Part shown: one piece after another, positions 30,525-40,419 of the stretch
How the letters are laid out: every line of letters begins with the position of its first letter
Numbering within the stretch: the first letter of the stretch is position 1
Assembly: GCF_030157465.1 (NCBI RefSeq)
Contig: NZ_JAOAUU010000058.1
Coordinates: 186,001-250,000 of the forward strand
Length of the DNA: 64,000 nucleotides
Reading direction: 5' to 3'
DNA from: Zoogloea sp.
GTDB lineage: Bacteria; Pseudomonadota; Gammaproteobacteria; Burkholderiales; Rhodocyclaceae
The notes under the pieces: model-generated
Told to the model about the DNA's origin: nothing
The model's input: only the letters and a program-made list of their open reading frames with translations
Database searches by the model: none
Made by a program: the position numbers and the translations under genes

Positions 30525-33500
30525 ATGTCACGCTTTTTCATCAGCCGACCGATCTTCGCATCGGTCATCTCGATCATCATCATGATCGCCGGCCTCATGG
30601 CCTCGCTCACGCTGCCGGTCGCCCAATACCCGGAGATCACGCCGCCCACGGTGATCATCTCCGCCACTTTCCCCGGCGCCAACGCCGAAACCCTCTCCAA
30701 GACCGTCGCGGCCCCCATCGAGGAGCAGCTCTCGGGCGTCGAGGGCCTGCTCTACTACAACTCCCAGAGCACCTCCAACGGCACGGTCAGCATCACCGCC
30801 ACCTTCGAGGTGGGCACCAACCCGGACACCGCCCTGATCGCCGTGAACAACCGGGTCAAGGTGGCCGAACCGCGCCTGCCCGATGACGTGCGGCGCACCG
30901 GCGTGCTGGTGCAGAAGCGCTCCAACAACATCCTGATGTTCGCCGCACTGCGTTCTCCGGACAACACCTTCGACGCCCTCTACCTGTCGAACTACGTGTC
31001 CCTGAACGTTGTCGAGGAGATCCGCCGCATCCCCGGCGTGGGCGACGCCCAGCTGTTCGACCCGATCTACGCCATGCGCGTGTGGCTGAAACCGGACGTG
31101 ATGGCCAAGCTGGGCATCACCACCTCCGACGTTGCCGCCGCCATCAAGGTCCAGAACACCCAGAACGCCGCCGGCAAGATCGGCGCCGAACCGGTGACCA
31201 ACGGCCAGCAGCTCACCTACACCGTCACCGCCAAGGGCCGCCTGCTGAGCACCGAAGACTTCGGCAACATCATGCTGCGCGCCGAAGGCCCCAACGGCCT
31301 GGTGCGTCTGAAGGACGTGGCGCGCATCGAACTGGGCGCCGACAACTACGACCGCAGCGGCAAGGTCAACGGCGCACCGGTGTCCGGCATGGGCGTCTAT
31401 CTGCAGTCCGGTGCCAATGCGCTGAACACCGCCAAGCTGGTGAAGGCACGCCTCGACGAAATGTCGAAGAGCTTCCCGAAGGGCATGGAGTATTTCGTCC
31501 CCTACGACACCACCCGCTTCATCCAGGAATCCGCCAAGGAAGTGCTGTGGACCCTTGGCGAAGCGGCCCTGCTGGTGATCGCCGTGGTGTATGTCTTCCT
31601 GCAGAACTGGCGCGCCACGCTGATTCCCATCGTGGCGGTGCCGGTGTCGCTGGTCGGCACCTTTGCCGGCATGTGGCTGTTCGGTTTCTCGATCAACACC
31701 CTGACCCTGTTCGCCATGGTGCTGGCCATCGGCATCGTCGTGGATGACGCCATCGTCGTGCTCGAAAACGTCGAGCGCCTGATGAACGAGCACAAGATGT
31801 CGCCGAAAGAGGCCGCCATCGAAGCCATGCGCGAAGTCTCGGGCGCCGTCATCGCCATCGTGCTGGTGCTGTGCGCGGTGTTCATTCCGGTGGCCTTCCT
31901 CGGCGGCATCGCCGGCAAGCTCTACCAGCAGTTCGCCGTTACCGTGGCCGTGGCCGTGGTGATCTCCGGCATCGTCGCCCTGACGCTCACGCCGGCCCTG
32001 TGCGCCCTGCTGCTCAAGCCCACCCACGAAGAGAAGCCGATTTTCCGCCCCTTCAACCGGGCCTTCGAAGCCTTCACCCGCTCCTACACCAAAACCGTCG
32101 GCCTGACCCTGCGCCACGGCATCATCGGCACCCTGGTGCTCCTGCTCACCGTCGGCGGCGCCTTTGGCCTGTTGCGCATCGTGCCGGGCAGCTTCGTGCC
32201 GTCCGAAGACCAGGGCTACCTGTTCGGCTTCGTCACCCTCTCCGACGGCGCCTCGGCCCAGCGTACCGGCGTGGCGGCCGAGCAGATGCGCCAGCGCATC
32301 ATGAATGAAGACATCGAGAACATCTTCTTCATCAACGGCGTGGACTTCATCACCGGCAACAACCGGCCCAGCGTGGCGACGACCTTCATCGTCTTCAAGC
32401 CCTGGGAAGAGCGCACCATCACCACCGGAGAAAGGGCCGGCCAGTTCATGGGCGCCGGCATGAGCCTCTCCGACGGCATGGGGCTGGTGTTCAACCCGCC
32501 GCCCATCCAGGGCCTCGGCACCGCCGGCGGCTTTGAGGTGTACGTCCAGAACCGCTCCGACGGCGACGCCAAGAACCTCGCGGCAATCACCGCCCAGTTC
32601 GTCGAAGCCCTCAAGAAGCGCCCCGAACTGACCGGCCTGAACACCTTCTTCCGGGTCACCGCGCCGCAGCTCTACGTCGAAGTGGACGAGCCCAAGGCCC
32701 TCTCGATGGGCATCGCGCTCGACGCCATCTACGCCACCCTGCAAGCCAACACCGGCTCGCTGTACGTGAATGACTTCAACCGCAGCGGCAAGACCTACAA
32801 GGTGCTGGTGCAGGCCGACGCCACCGCCCGCATGAAGCCCGAAGACCTGCTCAAGCCCTACGTGCGTGCCGCCAGCGGCGCCATGGTGCCCCTGTCGGCC
32901 GTCGCCACGGTCAAGACCATCACCGGCGCCGAAATGGTCGAGCGTTTCAACGGCTTCGTGGCCGCCAAGGTGCTGGGCAGCGCTGCGCCGGGCTACAGCT
33001 CGGGCGACGCCATCAAGGCGGTGGAAGAAGTCTCCAGGGCCACGCTGCCCGAAGGTTTCCGCACCGAATGGGTCGGCCAGTCCTTCCAGGAAAAGCGCAC
33101 CGGCAGCGCCTCGGTCATCGCCTTCGTGTTCGGCATCATCATGGTGTTCCTGATCCTCGCCGCCCAATACGAGAAGTGGTCGCTGCCGCTGGCCGTGATC
33201 ATGGCGGTGCCCTTCGCCATGCTGGGCGCCCTCGTCGCGGTGCTCATCCGCGGCATGCCCAACGACATCTACTTCCAGATCGGCTTGCTGGTGCTGGTGG
33301 GGCTGGCGGCCAAGAACGCCATCCTGATCGTCGAATTCGCGGCCCAGAAACAGGCCGAAGGCATGGGCGTCGTCGAAGCGGCACTCGAAGCGGCCCGCCT
33401 GCGCTTTCGCCCCATCGTGATGACCTCGCTGGCCTTCGTGCTCGGCGTGCTGCCGCTGGCCATCTCGTCCGGCGCCGGCTCGGCCGCCCGCCGCTCGATG

Positions 33501-33653
33501 GGCACCGGCGTGGTTGGCGGCATGCTCGCCGCCACCTTCATCGCCACCATTTTCGTGCCCCTGTTCTACAAGTGGCTCAGCCGCGGCAAGCTGCGCCACC
33601 CGGCCGGCGATCTGCCCAAGAGCCACGCCGCCCACCAGGAGGTGAAGCCATGA
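30525..33653 (+). CDS. efflux RND transporter permease subunit (AcrB-like, HAE1)
   Basis: 'MSRFFISRPIFASVISIIIMIAGLMASLTLPVAQYPEITPPTV', 'VLAIGIVVDDAIVVLENVERLM', 'GLAAKNAILIVEFA'. Confidence 0.97.
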   Translation: MSRFFISRPIFASVISIIIMIAGLMASLTLPVAQYPEITPPTVIISATFPGANAETLSKTVAAPIEEQLSGVEGLLYYNSQSTSNGTVSITATFEVGTNPDTALIAVNNRVKVAEPRLPDDVRRTGVLVQKRSNNILMFAALRSPDNTFDALYLSNYVSLNVVEEIRRIPGVGDAQLFDPIYAMRVWLKPDVMAKLGITTSDVAAAIKVQNTQNAAGKIGAEPVTNGQQLTYTVTAKGRLLSTEDFGNIMLRAEGPNGLVRLKDVARIELGADNYDRSGKVNGAPVSGMGVYLQSGANALNTAKLVKARLDEMSKSFPKGMEYFVPYDTTRFIQESAKEVLWTLGEAALLVIAVVYVFLQNWRATLIPIVAVPVSLVGTFAGMWLFGFSINTLTLFAMVLAIGIVVDDAIVVLENVERLMNEHKMSPKEAAIEAMREVSGAVIAIVLVLCAVFIPVAFLGGIAGKLYQQFAVTVAVAVVISGIVALTLTPALCALLLKPTHEEKPIFRPFNRAFEAFTRSYTKTVGLTLRHGIIGTLVLLLTVGGAFGLLRIVPGSFVPSEDQGYLFGFVTLSDGASAQRTGVAAEQMRQRIMNEDIENIFFINGVDFITGNNRPSVATTFIVFKPWEERTITTGERAGQFMGAGMSLSDGMGLVFNPPPIQGLGTAGGFEVYVQNRSDGDAKNLAAITAQFVEALKKRPELTGLNTFFRVTAPQLYVEVDEPKALSMGIALDAIYATLQANTGSLYVNDFNRSGKTYKVLVQADATARMKPEDLLKPYVRAASGAMVPLSAVATVKTITGAEMVERFNGFVAAKVLGSAAPGYSSGDAIKAVEEVSRATLPEGFRTEWVGQSFQEKRTGSASVIAFVFGIIMVFLILAAQYEKWSLPLAVIMAVPFAMLGALVAVLIRGMPNDIYFQIGLLVLVGLAAKNAILIVEFAAQKQAEGMGVVEAALEAARLRFRPIVMTSLAFVLGVLPLAISSGAGSAARRSMGTGVVGGMLAATFIATIFVPLFYKWLSRGKLRHPAGDLPKSHAAHQEVKP

Positions 33654-35053
33654 TCCGCCCCCGCCTGACCCTCGCAGTCGTGGCCGTCGCCGGTGCGCTG
33701 GCCGGCTGCACCCTCGGCCCCGACTACGTACGCCCCGAGGCGCAGATCCAGCTGCCGGCGCAGTACGCCGCCGCCCCGCTGGCCGCCAGCCCGGCCATCG
33801 CCAGCAACTGGTGGACGCTGTTCGGCGACGCCCGGCTCGACGAACTCGTCCGCCAGGCCCTCGCCACCAGCCCCGACGCAATGATCGCCGCGGCCCGTAT
33901 CGAGGAAGCCGACGCCGTGCTGCGCCAGGTGGACGCCGCGCTGCTGCCGCAGATCAATGCCAACGCCTCCACCGGCCGCGCCCGCACCATCCTGCCCAAC
34001 ACCACGCCGCCCAAGGGGCTGGTGCGCACCACCAACAGGATCGGCCTGTCCACCGCCTTTGAACTCGATGTGTGGGGCAAGCTGCGGCGCGCTTCCGAAG
34101 CGGCCCGCGCCCAGGCCCTGGGCACCCGCTACGCCAGCGAAACGGTATCCCTCAGCCTCGCCTCGGCGGTGGTTCAGGCCTACCTCAACCTGCGCGCCAT
34201 CGACGCCGAACTGCTGGTCACCCGCGACACCGTGACCAGCCAGGCCAGCAGCACCCGGCTCACCCGCACCCGCTTCGAAGGCGGCATTGTTTCGCAGCTC
34301 GACGTCCAGCAGGCCGAAGGCGCGCTGGCCGGCTACAGCGCCGCGCAGCTCGAACTCGAAAAGGCCCGCGCCCTCTCGGAAAACCTGCTCGGCCTGCTGG
34401 TCGGCCAGCCCGGCCTGCAGGTTGCGCCGGGCGATCTGCGCAACCTGCCGGTGCCGCCGGTACCGCCGGCGGGGCTGCCCTCGACCCTGCTCGAAGCCCG
34501 CCCCGACGTGCGCCAGGCCGAAGCCGAGCTGATCGCCGCCAATGCCCGCATCGGCGTGGCCAAGGCCGCGCTGTTCCCCAGCATCACGCTCACCGGCACC
34601 TACGGGCGCGAAAGCAAGGATCTGTCGCAGCTCTTCAACGCTCCGGCCGCGGTCTGGTCGCTGGGCGCCGGCATCACCCAGCCCATCTTCGAAGGCGGCC
34701 GCCTGCGCGCCCAGGTGGACCAGGTTACGGCGCAGCAGAAGCAAAGCCTCGAGAGCTACCGCAAGGCGGCCCAAAGCGCCTTCCGCGAAGTGAACGACGC
34801 CCTCGTCAAGCTGCGCCAGAGCGGCGACGCCGAAGACGCCTACGGCCGCGCGATGAACGCCGCCCAGCGCGCCCGCCAGCTCGCCCAGGTGCGTTACGAC
34901 GGCGGCTACTCGCCCTACCTCGAAGTGCTCACCGCCGAGCGCACCGCCAACGAAGCCACCCTCGCCTGGGTCCAGAACCGGCAAGCCCGGCTGGGCGCCT
35001 CGGTGGAACTGTTCAAGGCGCTGGGAGGAGGCTGGGAGCCCCGGTCGAACTGA
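33650..35053 (+). CDS. efflux transporter outer membrane subunit (NodT/OprM family)
   Basis: Lipobox 'VAGALAGCTLGPDYVRPE', 'FELDVWGKLRRASEAARA', 'ARPDVRQAEAELIAANARIGVAKAALFPSITLTG'. Confidence 0.95.
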   Translation: MIRPRLTLAVVAVAGALAGCTLGPDYVRPEAQIQLPAQYAAAPLAASPAIASNWWTLFGDARLDELVRQALATSPDAMIAAARIEEADAVLRQVDAALLPQINANASTGRARTILPNTTPPKGLVRTTNRIGLSTAFELDVWGKLRRASEAARAQALGTRYASETVSLSLASAVVQAYLNLRAIDAELLVTRDTVTSQASSTRLTRTRFEGGIVSQLDVQQAEGALAGYSAAQLELEKARALSENLLGLLVGQPGLQVAPGDLRNLPVPPVPPAGLPSTLLEARPDVRQAEAELIAANARIGVAKAALFPSITLTGTYGRESKDLSQLFNAPAAVWSLGAGITQPIFEGGRLRAQVDQVTAQQKQSLESYRKAAQSAFREVNDALVKLRQSGDAEDAYGRAMNAAQRARQLAQVRYDGGYSPYLEVLTAERTANEATLAWVQNRQARLGASVELFKALGGGWEPRSN

Positions 35054-35351
35054 CCGGTGCGGCCGGCGCCCGGCATGAAGCGGCGCGCCGGCCCGCGGTT
35101 TCGGGATGCCGTGGCGCGATTCCTGGCCCGGGCGCGGGGCCTTCCATTGAATGACCTATCCTTGACCGGGGTCGCGCCCCCCGCAGGCACCCTGCTTTCT
35201 TGCTTCGCCAGGACACCAGGCAAAGAAGGCGACCCGGCTCAGACGGGCTTTTCTGCACGCAGCGTGCCTTTACTCAAGCTACGGTCGAACTGCAGCCCCT
35301 CGATCACACAGCGGATTGGGAATGAGACTCAGACAACCGGCAGAAGGTAGG

Positions 35352-35395
35352 ATGAGCGCTCATTCCGGGTTCCGCTTCGCGGCCCCGGAATGAGC
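35352..35395. promoter_or_regulatory. overlapping palindrome / hairpin upstream of MFS gene
   Basis: ATGAGCGCTCAT palindrome overlapping a perfect 12 bp stem GCTCATTCCGGG...CCCGGAATGAGC. Confidence 0.5.
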
Positions 35396-35447
35396 AACTG
35401 AAGCTTCTTGCAGATCACAAAAACAATAATCCGGAGACTCCCCCCCC

Positions 35448-36635
35448 ATGAACGACGAAGACCGACAGCGCCTGCAGGTTCTGTGCGCCGGCATTCTTGG
35501 CCTGATCCTTTTTCTCGGTGTGGCGCGCTTTGCCTACACGCCGCTGTTGCCACTGATGCGCGAGCAGGCCGGTCTCGGCGCCGCGGCCGGGGGCTGGCTG
35601 GCGGCAGCCAATTACGCGGGTTATCTGTCCGGTGCGCTGCTCGCCTCGAAGATCAGCGACCTGAAGCTCAAGGACAGGCTCTACCGCGCCTCGATGGTGG
35701 TGGCGGTGGCCGCCACCGCGCTGATGGGCCTGGCCAGCGGCGAGGCGATGTGGGCGCTGCTGCGCTTCGTCGCGGGCCTGAGCACGGCGGGCGGCATGCT
35801 GCTCGGGTCGGGGCTGATCATGAACTGGTTGATGCGCCACCGGCACCGCAGCGAGCTGGGCATCCATTTCTCCGGCATCGGTCTGGGCATCGTCATCTGT
35901 TCGCTGGCGGTGGCGCTCATGAGCCACTGGTTCGACTGGCGGGCCCAGTGGTATCTGTTCGGCGTGCTGGGCGCCTTGCTGGCGATTCCGGCCTGGCGCT
36001 GGCTGCCCAGGCCCGACACCACGCCGCTGGCGGGCAGCGGCGCGCACATGGAGGATCGTCCGCCCGGCCGGCTGTTCCTGGCGCTGATGATGGGCGCCTA
36101 CTTCTGTGCCGGCGCGGGCTTTGTGGTGAGCGCCACCTTTATCGTCGCCATCGTGAACGGCATGCCGCAACTGGGCGGCAAGGGCGCGTGGGTGTTCCTG
36201 GCGGTCGGGCTGGCCGCGGCGCCGGCCTGCATCGTGTGGGATCTGATCGCCCGGCGCACCGGGCAGCTCAATGCGCTGATCCTTGCCAGCGGGCTGCAGG
36301 CCCTCGGCATCCTGCTACCGCTGCTCGGCGACGGGCTGGGCACGGCAATGGCCGGGGCGGTGCTGTTTGGCGGCACCTTCGCCGGCATCGTCAGCATGGT
36401 GATGTCGATGGCGGGGCGCTTCTATCCGACGCGACCGGCCAAGATGATGAGCAAGCTCACCGTTGCCTACGGCGTGGCCCAGATCGGGGCGCCGGCGATC
36501 ATCGGCTGGCTGGCCGGGCAGAACGGCAGCTATGCGTTCGGGCTTTACCTGGCGTCGGCGGTGATGCTGGTGGGCATGTTCCTGTTCGGTCTGCTGCGGC
36601 TGGTGGAACGCCGCGAGGGCGCCCGGGCGGCCTGA
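35448..36635 (+). CDS. MFS transporter (YbfB/YjiJ family)
   Basis: 12-TM-like; 'GVARFAYTPLLPLMREQAGLGAAAGGWLAAANYAGYLSGALLAS'. Confidence 0.9.
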   Translation: MNDEDRQRLQVLCAGILGLILFLGVARFAYTPLLPLMREQAGLGAAAGGWLAAANYAGYLSGALLASKISDLKLKDRLYRASMVVAVAATALMGLASGEAMWALLRFVAGLSTAGGMLLGSGLIMNWLMRHRHRSELGIHFSGIGLGIVICSLAVALMSHWFDWRAQWYLFGVLGALLAIPAWRWLPRPDTTPLAGSGAHMEDRPPGRLFLALMMGAYFCAGAGFVVSATFIVAIVNGMPQLGGKGAWVFLAVGLAAAPACIVWDLIARRTGQLNALILASGLQALGILLPLLGDGLGTAMAGAVLFGGTFAGIVSMVMSMAGRFYPTRPAKMMSKLTVAYGVAQIGAPAIIGWLAGQNGSYAFGLYLASAVMLVGMFLFGLLRLVERREGARAA

Positions 36636-36674
36636 CCAGGGGCGCCGGACTACACCACCGCGGGGCCTTTTGCC

Positions 36675-37673
36675 TCAGGCCCCAGGCAGCTTTTCCACCT
36701 TCGCCTTATCTTCAGCTACTTCGGGCTGCGCGGCCTTGCGCTCCCGAACCACCTTCCACTCGGCCTCCGGCATCACCGTGACCCGCACGTCCGGGGTTTG
36801 GGCCAGACCGCCGAGAATCACCCCGCGCAGGGGCGACACGTCCTGGAAATCGCGCCCCCAGCCCAGGGTGACGTGGCGCAGGTCGGGCTGGATGCCGTTG
36901 GTGGGGTCGTATTCGGCCCAGCCGCTGTCGGGGCACCACACGGCCACCCAGGCGTGGGAGGCATCGGCGCCGACGAGGCGCGGCTTGCCGGGCGGCGGAT
37001 CGGTGAGCAGGTAGCCCGACATGTAGCGGGCCGGCAGGCCGATCGAGCGCAGGGCCGCGATCATCAGGTGGGCAAAATCCTGGCAGACGCCGCGCTTTTT
37101 CTTGAGCACTTCGAGCACCGGGGTGCCCACTTCGGTGGCTTCCGGGTCGTAGGTGAAGGTTTTGAAGATCAGCTCCATCAGCGCGTGGGCGCCGACCAGG
37201 ATGGGCACGCCGGGCTTGAAGACCTGGGCGGCGAAGGCGGCCAGCAGCGCATCGCGCGGCGCCCGCGGCGAGGCGTAGAGATAACGCTGGGCGTCAAGGG
37301 CGTCGGCGGCCAGCGGCTTGGGCCGGTAGCGCAGGCTGTCGCGCACCTGCTCCCAGGGGCGCGAGTCGGCGGGTTTGAGCAGCGGCTCCCGCCGGATCAC
37401 CGTCACGCGGCTTTCGGCGCGCACCACGAGGCCGTCGTGGGGCGTGTCGAGGGACAGCCAGGTTACCGGGTTGCCGAAGGCGTCCTCACCCTCGATCAGC
37501 CGCGCGAGATCGGGCTCGACCACGATGCGGCCGGATTCACGGCTCTGCCACGGCAGCGCGCGCGGAATCAGGTGCAGCAGGTGCTGGGACAGGGACACCG
37601 GAACACCGCAGGGCGGGTATTCGGTTTCGTGGATGACGATGTAGGCGGTGCTGCTGGGCGTCGCGGAAGTCAT
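36675..37673 (-). CDS. transglutaminase-like family protein
   Basis: Catalytic Cys/His pattern 'KKKRGVCQDFAHLMIAALRSIGLPARYMSGYLLTD...ADASHAWVAVWCPDSGWAEYDPTNG'. Confidence 0.92.
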   Translation of the reverse strand: MTSATPSSTAYIVIHETEYPPCGVPVSLSQHLLHLIPRALPWQSRESGRIVVEPDLARLIEGEDAFGNPVTWLSLDTPHDGLVVRAESRVTVIRREPLLKPADSRPWEQVRDSLRYRPKPLAADALDAQRYLYASPRAPRDALLAAFAAQVFKPGVPILVGAHALMELIFKTFTYDPEATEVGTPVLEVLKKKRGVCQDFAHLMIAALRSIGLPARYMSGYLLTDPPPGKPRLVGADASHAWVAVWCPDSGWAEYDPTNGIQPDLRHVTLGWGRDFQDVSPLRGVILGGLAQTPDVRVTVMPEAEWKVVRERKAAQPEVAEDKAKVEKLPGA

Positions 37674-37689
37674 GGGCTGGGCACGGGTT

Positions 37690-40215
37690 TCAGGCGGCGA
37701 AGGTTGCCTGCGCGGCGTTTCGCCCGACGTGGCTGAAGTAACGCATCGCGAGGCGTTCGGACAGGCCGCGGCCGGCAGCGGCAAGCTGGTCCAGGCGGTC
37801 GGCCAGCGCCAGGCAGGCGGCCTTGCGCTCGGCGGCGGGGCGGGACGCTTCGAGGCGCACCCACGGGAAGGTCTGCACCCCGGAGAAGGACTTTTCCAGT
37901 TCGGCAACGGCCAGCTTCCCGTCGCCGTCCAGCTTGCCCAGGTAGTTGGCCACCATGCGCAGCTGGAAGGCCAGCGCGTGGGGGTTGGCGTCGTCCAGCG
38001 CCAGCAGGTGGAAGGCCGGCAGCAGCTCGGGCCGGGCGCGATAGCGGGTGCGGTAGGTGATGATCGAGTCGCACAGTTCGAGCAGGGCCTCGACGGCCAG
38101 CTCCTGGTGCAGCACTTCGGCAATGTTCACGTAACGGCGCAGGAAGCGCGCCAGCGTGGTCGCGAGCATGTCGAGCCGCTCGATGCGCCGGCCGACGATG
38201 TGCAGGCGCCAGCCCATGTCGCGGGTCATGTTGTCCATCGCAAAGCCCGACAGCGACACGAAAGTGGTGAGGGCTTCGTCGAGGAAATCGAGCAGGGCAG
38301 AGACATCGCTGGCCCCCTCGCGGCAGGTTTCGATCTCGGCCGACAGGCGCTTGAGGGCGTGCCAGTGGTCGAGCGAGAGGTGTTCGCGCGCCTGCCCGGC
38401 GCACCAGGTGAGGCGCTGCAGGTTGGTGGCCAGACCCTGGTCGGCGCGACGGTCGAGCACCGCCCGGAAGAGTTCCAGCTCGGCCTTGACGATGGGCCCG
38501 TCGATGGCTTCGGCCTCGACGAGGCCGGCGCCGGCGGCAAGGTGAAGCATCATGCCGAGCGCTCCGGCGCGCTCGCTGCGACGCCCTTCCGAGAGGCGCG
38601 ACAGGGCCACCCGGGCCAGCCGGGCGATGGCGTCGCAGCGCTCGCTGTAGCGGCCGAACCAGAACAGGTTTTCGGCGAGACGCGACGACAGGGTGCCGGT
38701 TTCGGTAATCAGGTCGTCCACGCCGATGGTGTTGTGGAGCAGGCTGAAGCCGGACACCGGGCCATCGGACAGCACCCAGGTATCCTTGCTGCTGCCGCCC
38801 TTCTGCAGGGTCAGGATGCGCGCGTTGTCGACGCCGGCCACCCGCGCCAGGCCGCCCGGCATGACCTTGTAGCCCTCGGGCCCGATGGCGGCGTAAACGC
38901 GCAGGCCCATCGCCCGGGAGCGCAGCTTGCGCCGCTGGCCGCCGGACCACACCGGCGCGCGGGAGAGCTTGACGAGCTCCTGGGCCACGAAGGCCGACGG
39001 GTCGGCCTCGATGCGCGCGGCCAGCGCGTCGAGCTGGTCCGGGCCGAGCCGGTCGCCAAAGATGATTTCGCTGGAGAGGCCGGGAAAGGTCGGCTTGATC
39101 ACCAGATCCTTGAGGTTGGCGAGCACTTCCTTGCGGGCCGGGGTTTCACCGCACCACCAGGTGGCGACCGAGGGCATGGCGAGTTCCTCGCCGAGCAGAT
39201 GGCGGCAGATGCCGGGCAAAAAGCCGGGCAGCGCGGCCGATTCGAGCAGACCCGAACCCAGCGCATTGGCCACCAGCACGCGGCCGGCGCGCACCGCACC
39301 GAGCAGGCCGGGCACGCCGAGGGCCGAGTCGGCGCGCAGTTCGACCGGGTCGCAGAAGTCGTCGTCAAGGCGGCGCAGGATGGCGTGAACGCGCTTGAGA
39401 CCGGACACCGTCTTGAGATAGACGGTGTCGTTGCGCACCGTCAGATCCTGCCCTTCCACCAGCGGAAAACCCAGGTAGCGGGCCAGGTAGACGTGTTCGA
39501 AGTAGGTTTCGTTGAAGGGGCCGGGCGTGAGCAGCACGGTGAGCGGCGGCTCGCCGTCGCTGGGCGCCTGGCTGCCGAGGCTGCCCTGCAGGCCGTGGAA
39601 GAAGCGCGCCAGGGTTTGCACCTGCATGTCGCGGAAGAGATCGGGAAACGCGCGCGACACCAGCAGGCGGTTTTCCAGCGCGTAGCCGGCGCCGGAGGGC
39701 GACTGGGTGCGGTCGGCAATCACCCACCATTGCCCGTCGGGCGAGCGGGCCAGATCGGCGGCGTAAAGGTGCAGGTGCGTGCCGCCAACCGGTTTGATGC
39801 CCTGGCAGGGCCACAGGAAACCCTTGTGACCAAAGACCAGCTCGGGCGGCAGCAGGCCTTCCGAGAGCGTGGTTTGGGCGCCGTAGAGATCACCCAGCAG
39901 CGCGTCGAGCAGGCGCGCGCGCTGCCCAATGGCGGTGGCGATGCCGCGCCACTCGTCGGCCGGCAGGATCATCGGCAGCAGATCGAGTGACCACGGCCGG
40001 CCCGTGCCGCGGGGGTCGGCGTAGACGTTGTAGGTGACGCCGTTTTGTTGAATGCCGCGGGCCAGCTGGGCGGCGCGGGCCTTCATGGTCTCGCCGCCGG
40101 ATTCGTCGATGTGCTCGAGGAACTGCTGCCAGTGCGGCCGCACGTCGTCCTCGCCGCACAATTCGTCGTAGCTGTCGGGGCGGTAGGTGTAGTGGGCGAG
40201 GAAGGGGCTGGTCAT
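37690..40215 (-). CDS. circularly permuted type 2 ATP-grasp protein fused to alpha-E domain
   Basis: 'MTSPFLAHYTYRPDSYDELCGEDD...', 'FLWPCQGIKPVGGTHLHLYAADLARSPDGQWWVIADRTQSPSGAGYALENR'; C-terminal 'LSSRLAENLFWFGRYSERCDAIARLARV' alpha-E-like. Confidence 0.9.
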   Translation of the reverse strand: MTSPFLAHYTYRPDSYDELCGEDDVRPHWQQFLEHIDESGGETMKARAAQLARGIQQNGVTYNVYADPRGTGRPWSLDLLPMILPADEWRGIATAIGQRARLLDALLGDLYGAQTTLSEGLLPPELVFGHKGFLWPCQGIKPVGGTHLHLYAADLARSPDGQWWVIADRTQSPSGAGYALENRLLVSRAFPDLFRDMQVQTLARFFHGLQGSLGSQAPSDGEPPLTVLLTPGPFNETYFEHVYLARYLGFPLVEGQDLTVRNDTVYLKTVSGLKRVHAILRRLDDDFCDPVELRADSALGVPGLLGAVRAGRVLVANALGSGLLESAALPGFLPGICRHLLGEELAMPSVATWWCGETPARKEVLANLKDLVIKPTFPGLSSEIIFGDRLGPDQLDALAARIEADPSAFVAQELVKLSRAPVWSGGQRRKLRSRAMGLRVYAAIGPEGYKVMPGGLARVAGVDNARILTLQKGGSSKDTWVLSDGPVSGFSLLHNTIGVDDLITETGTLSSRLAENLFWFGRYSERCDAIARLARVALSRLSEGRRSERAGALGMMLHLAAGAGLVEAEAIDGPIVKAELELFRAVLDRRADQGLATNLQRLTWCAGQAREHLSLDHWHALKRLSAEIETCREGASDVSALLDFLDEALTTFVSLSGFAMDNMTRDMGWRLHIVGRRIERLDMLATTLARFLRRYVNIAEVLHQELAVEALLELCDSIITYRTRYRARPELLPAFHLLALDDANPHALAFQLRMVANYLGKLDGDGKLAVAELEKSFSGVQTFPWVRLEASRPAAERKAACLALADRLDQLAAAGRGLSERLAMRYFSHVGRNAAQATFAA

Positions 40216-40419
40216 CGGAGGATAGCGAACGCTCTTCCCCGCGGCGGGGGATTCAAAGGTTTGCGGCAGGCGGGCGCCGGCGGGTGCGAGGATACATCCA
40301 CACCCGCCGGACCGATTGTCGAACAAGCGCGTGTCCGTGAATAAGTGACCGAGGCAGGCGCGGTGAACCGCCCCGTGCCGACCCCGGACTCTGTACGGAC
40401 ACGCTTCGAGGCTTAGCGC

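Noticed and set aside
30528-33881. 1117 aa minus-strand ORF
   Set aside because: Antisense to the acrB-like gene, no recognisable domain; codon-bias shadow ORF.
37648-39990. 780 aa plus-strand ORF
   Set aside because: Antisense to the ATP-grasp/alpha-E gene.
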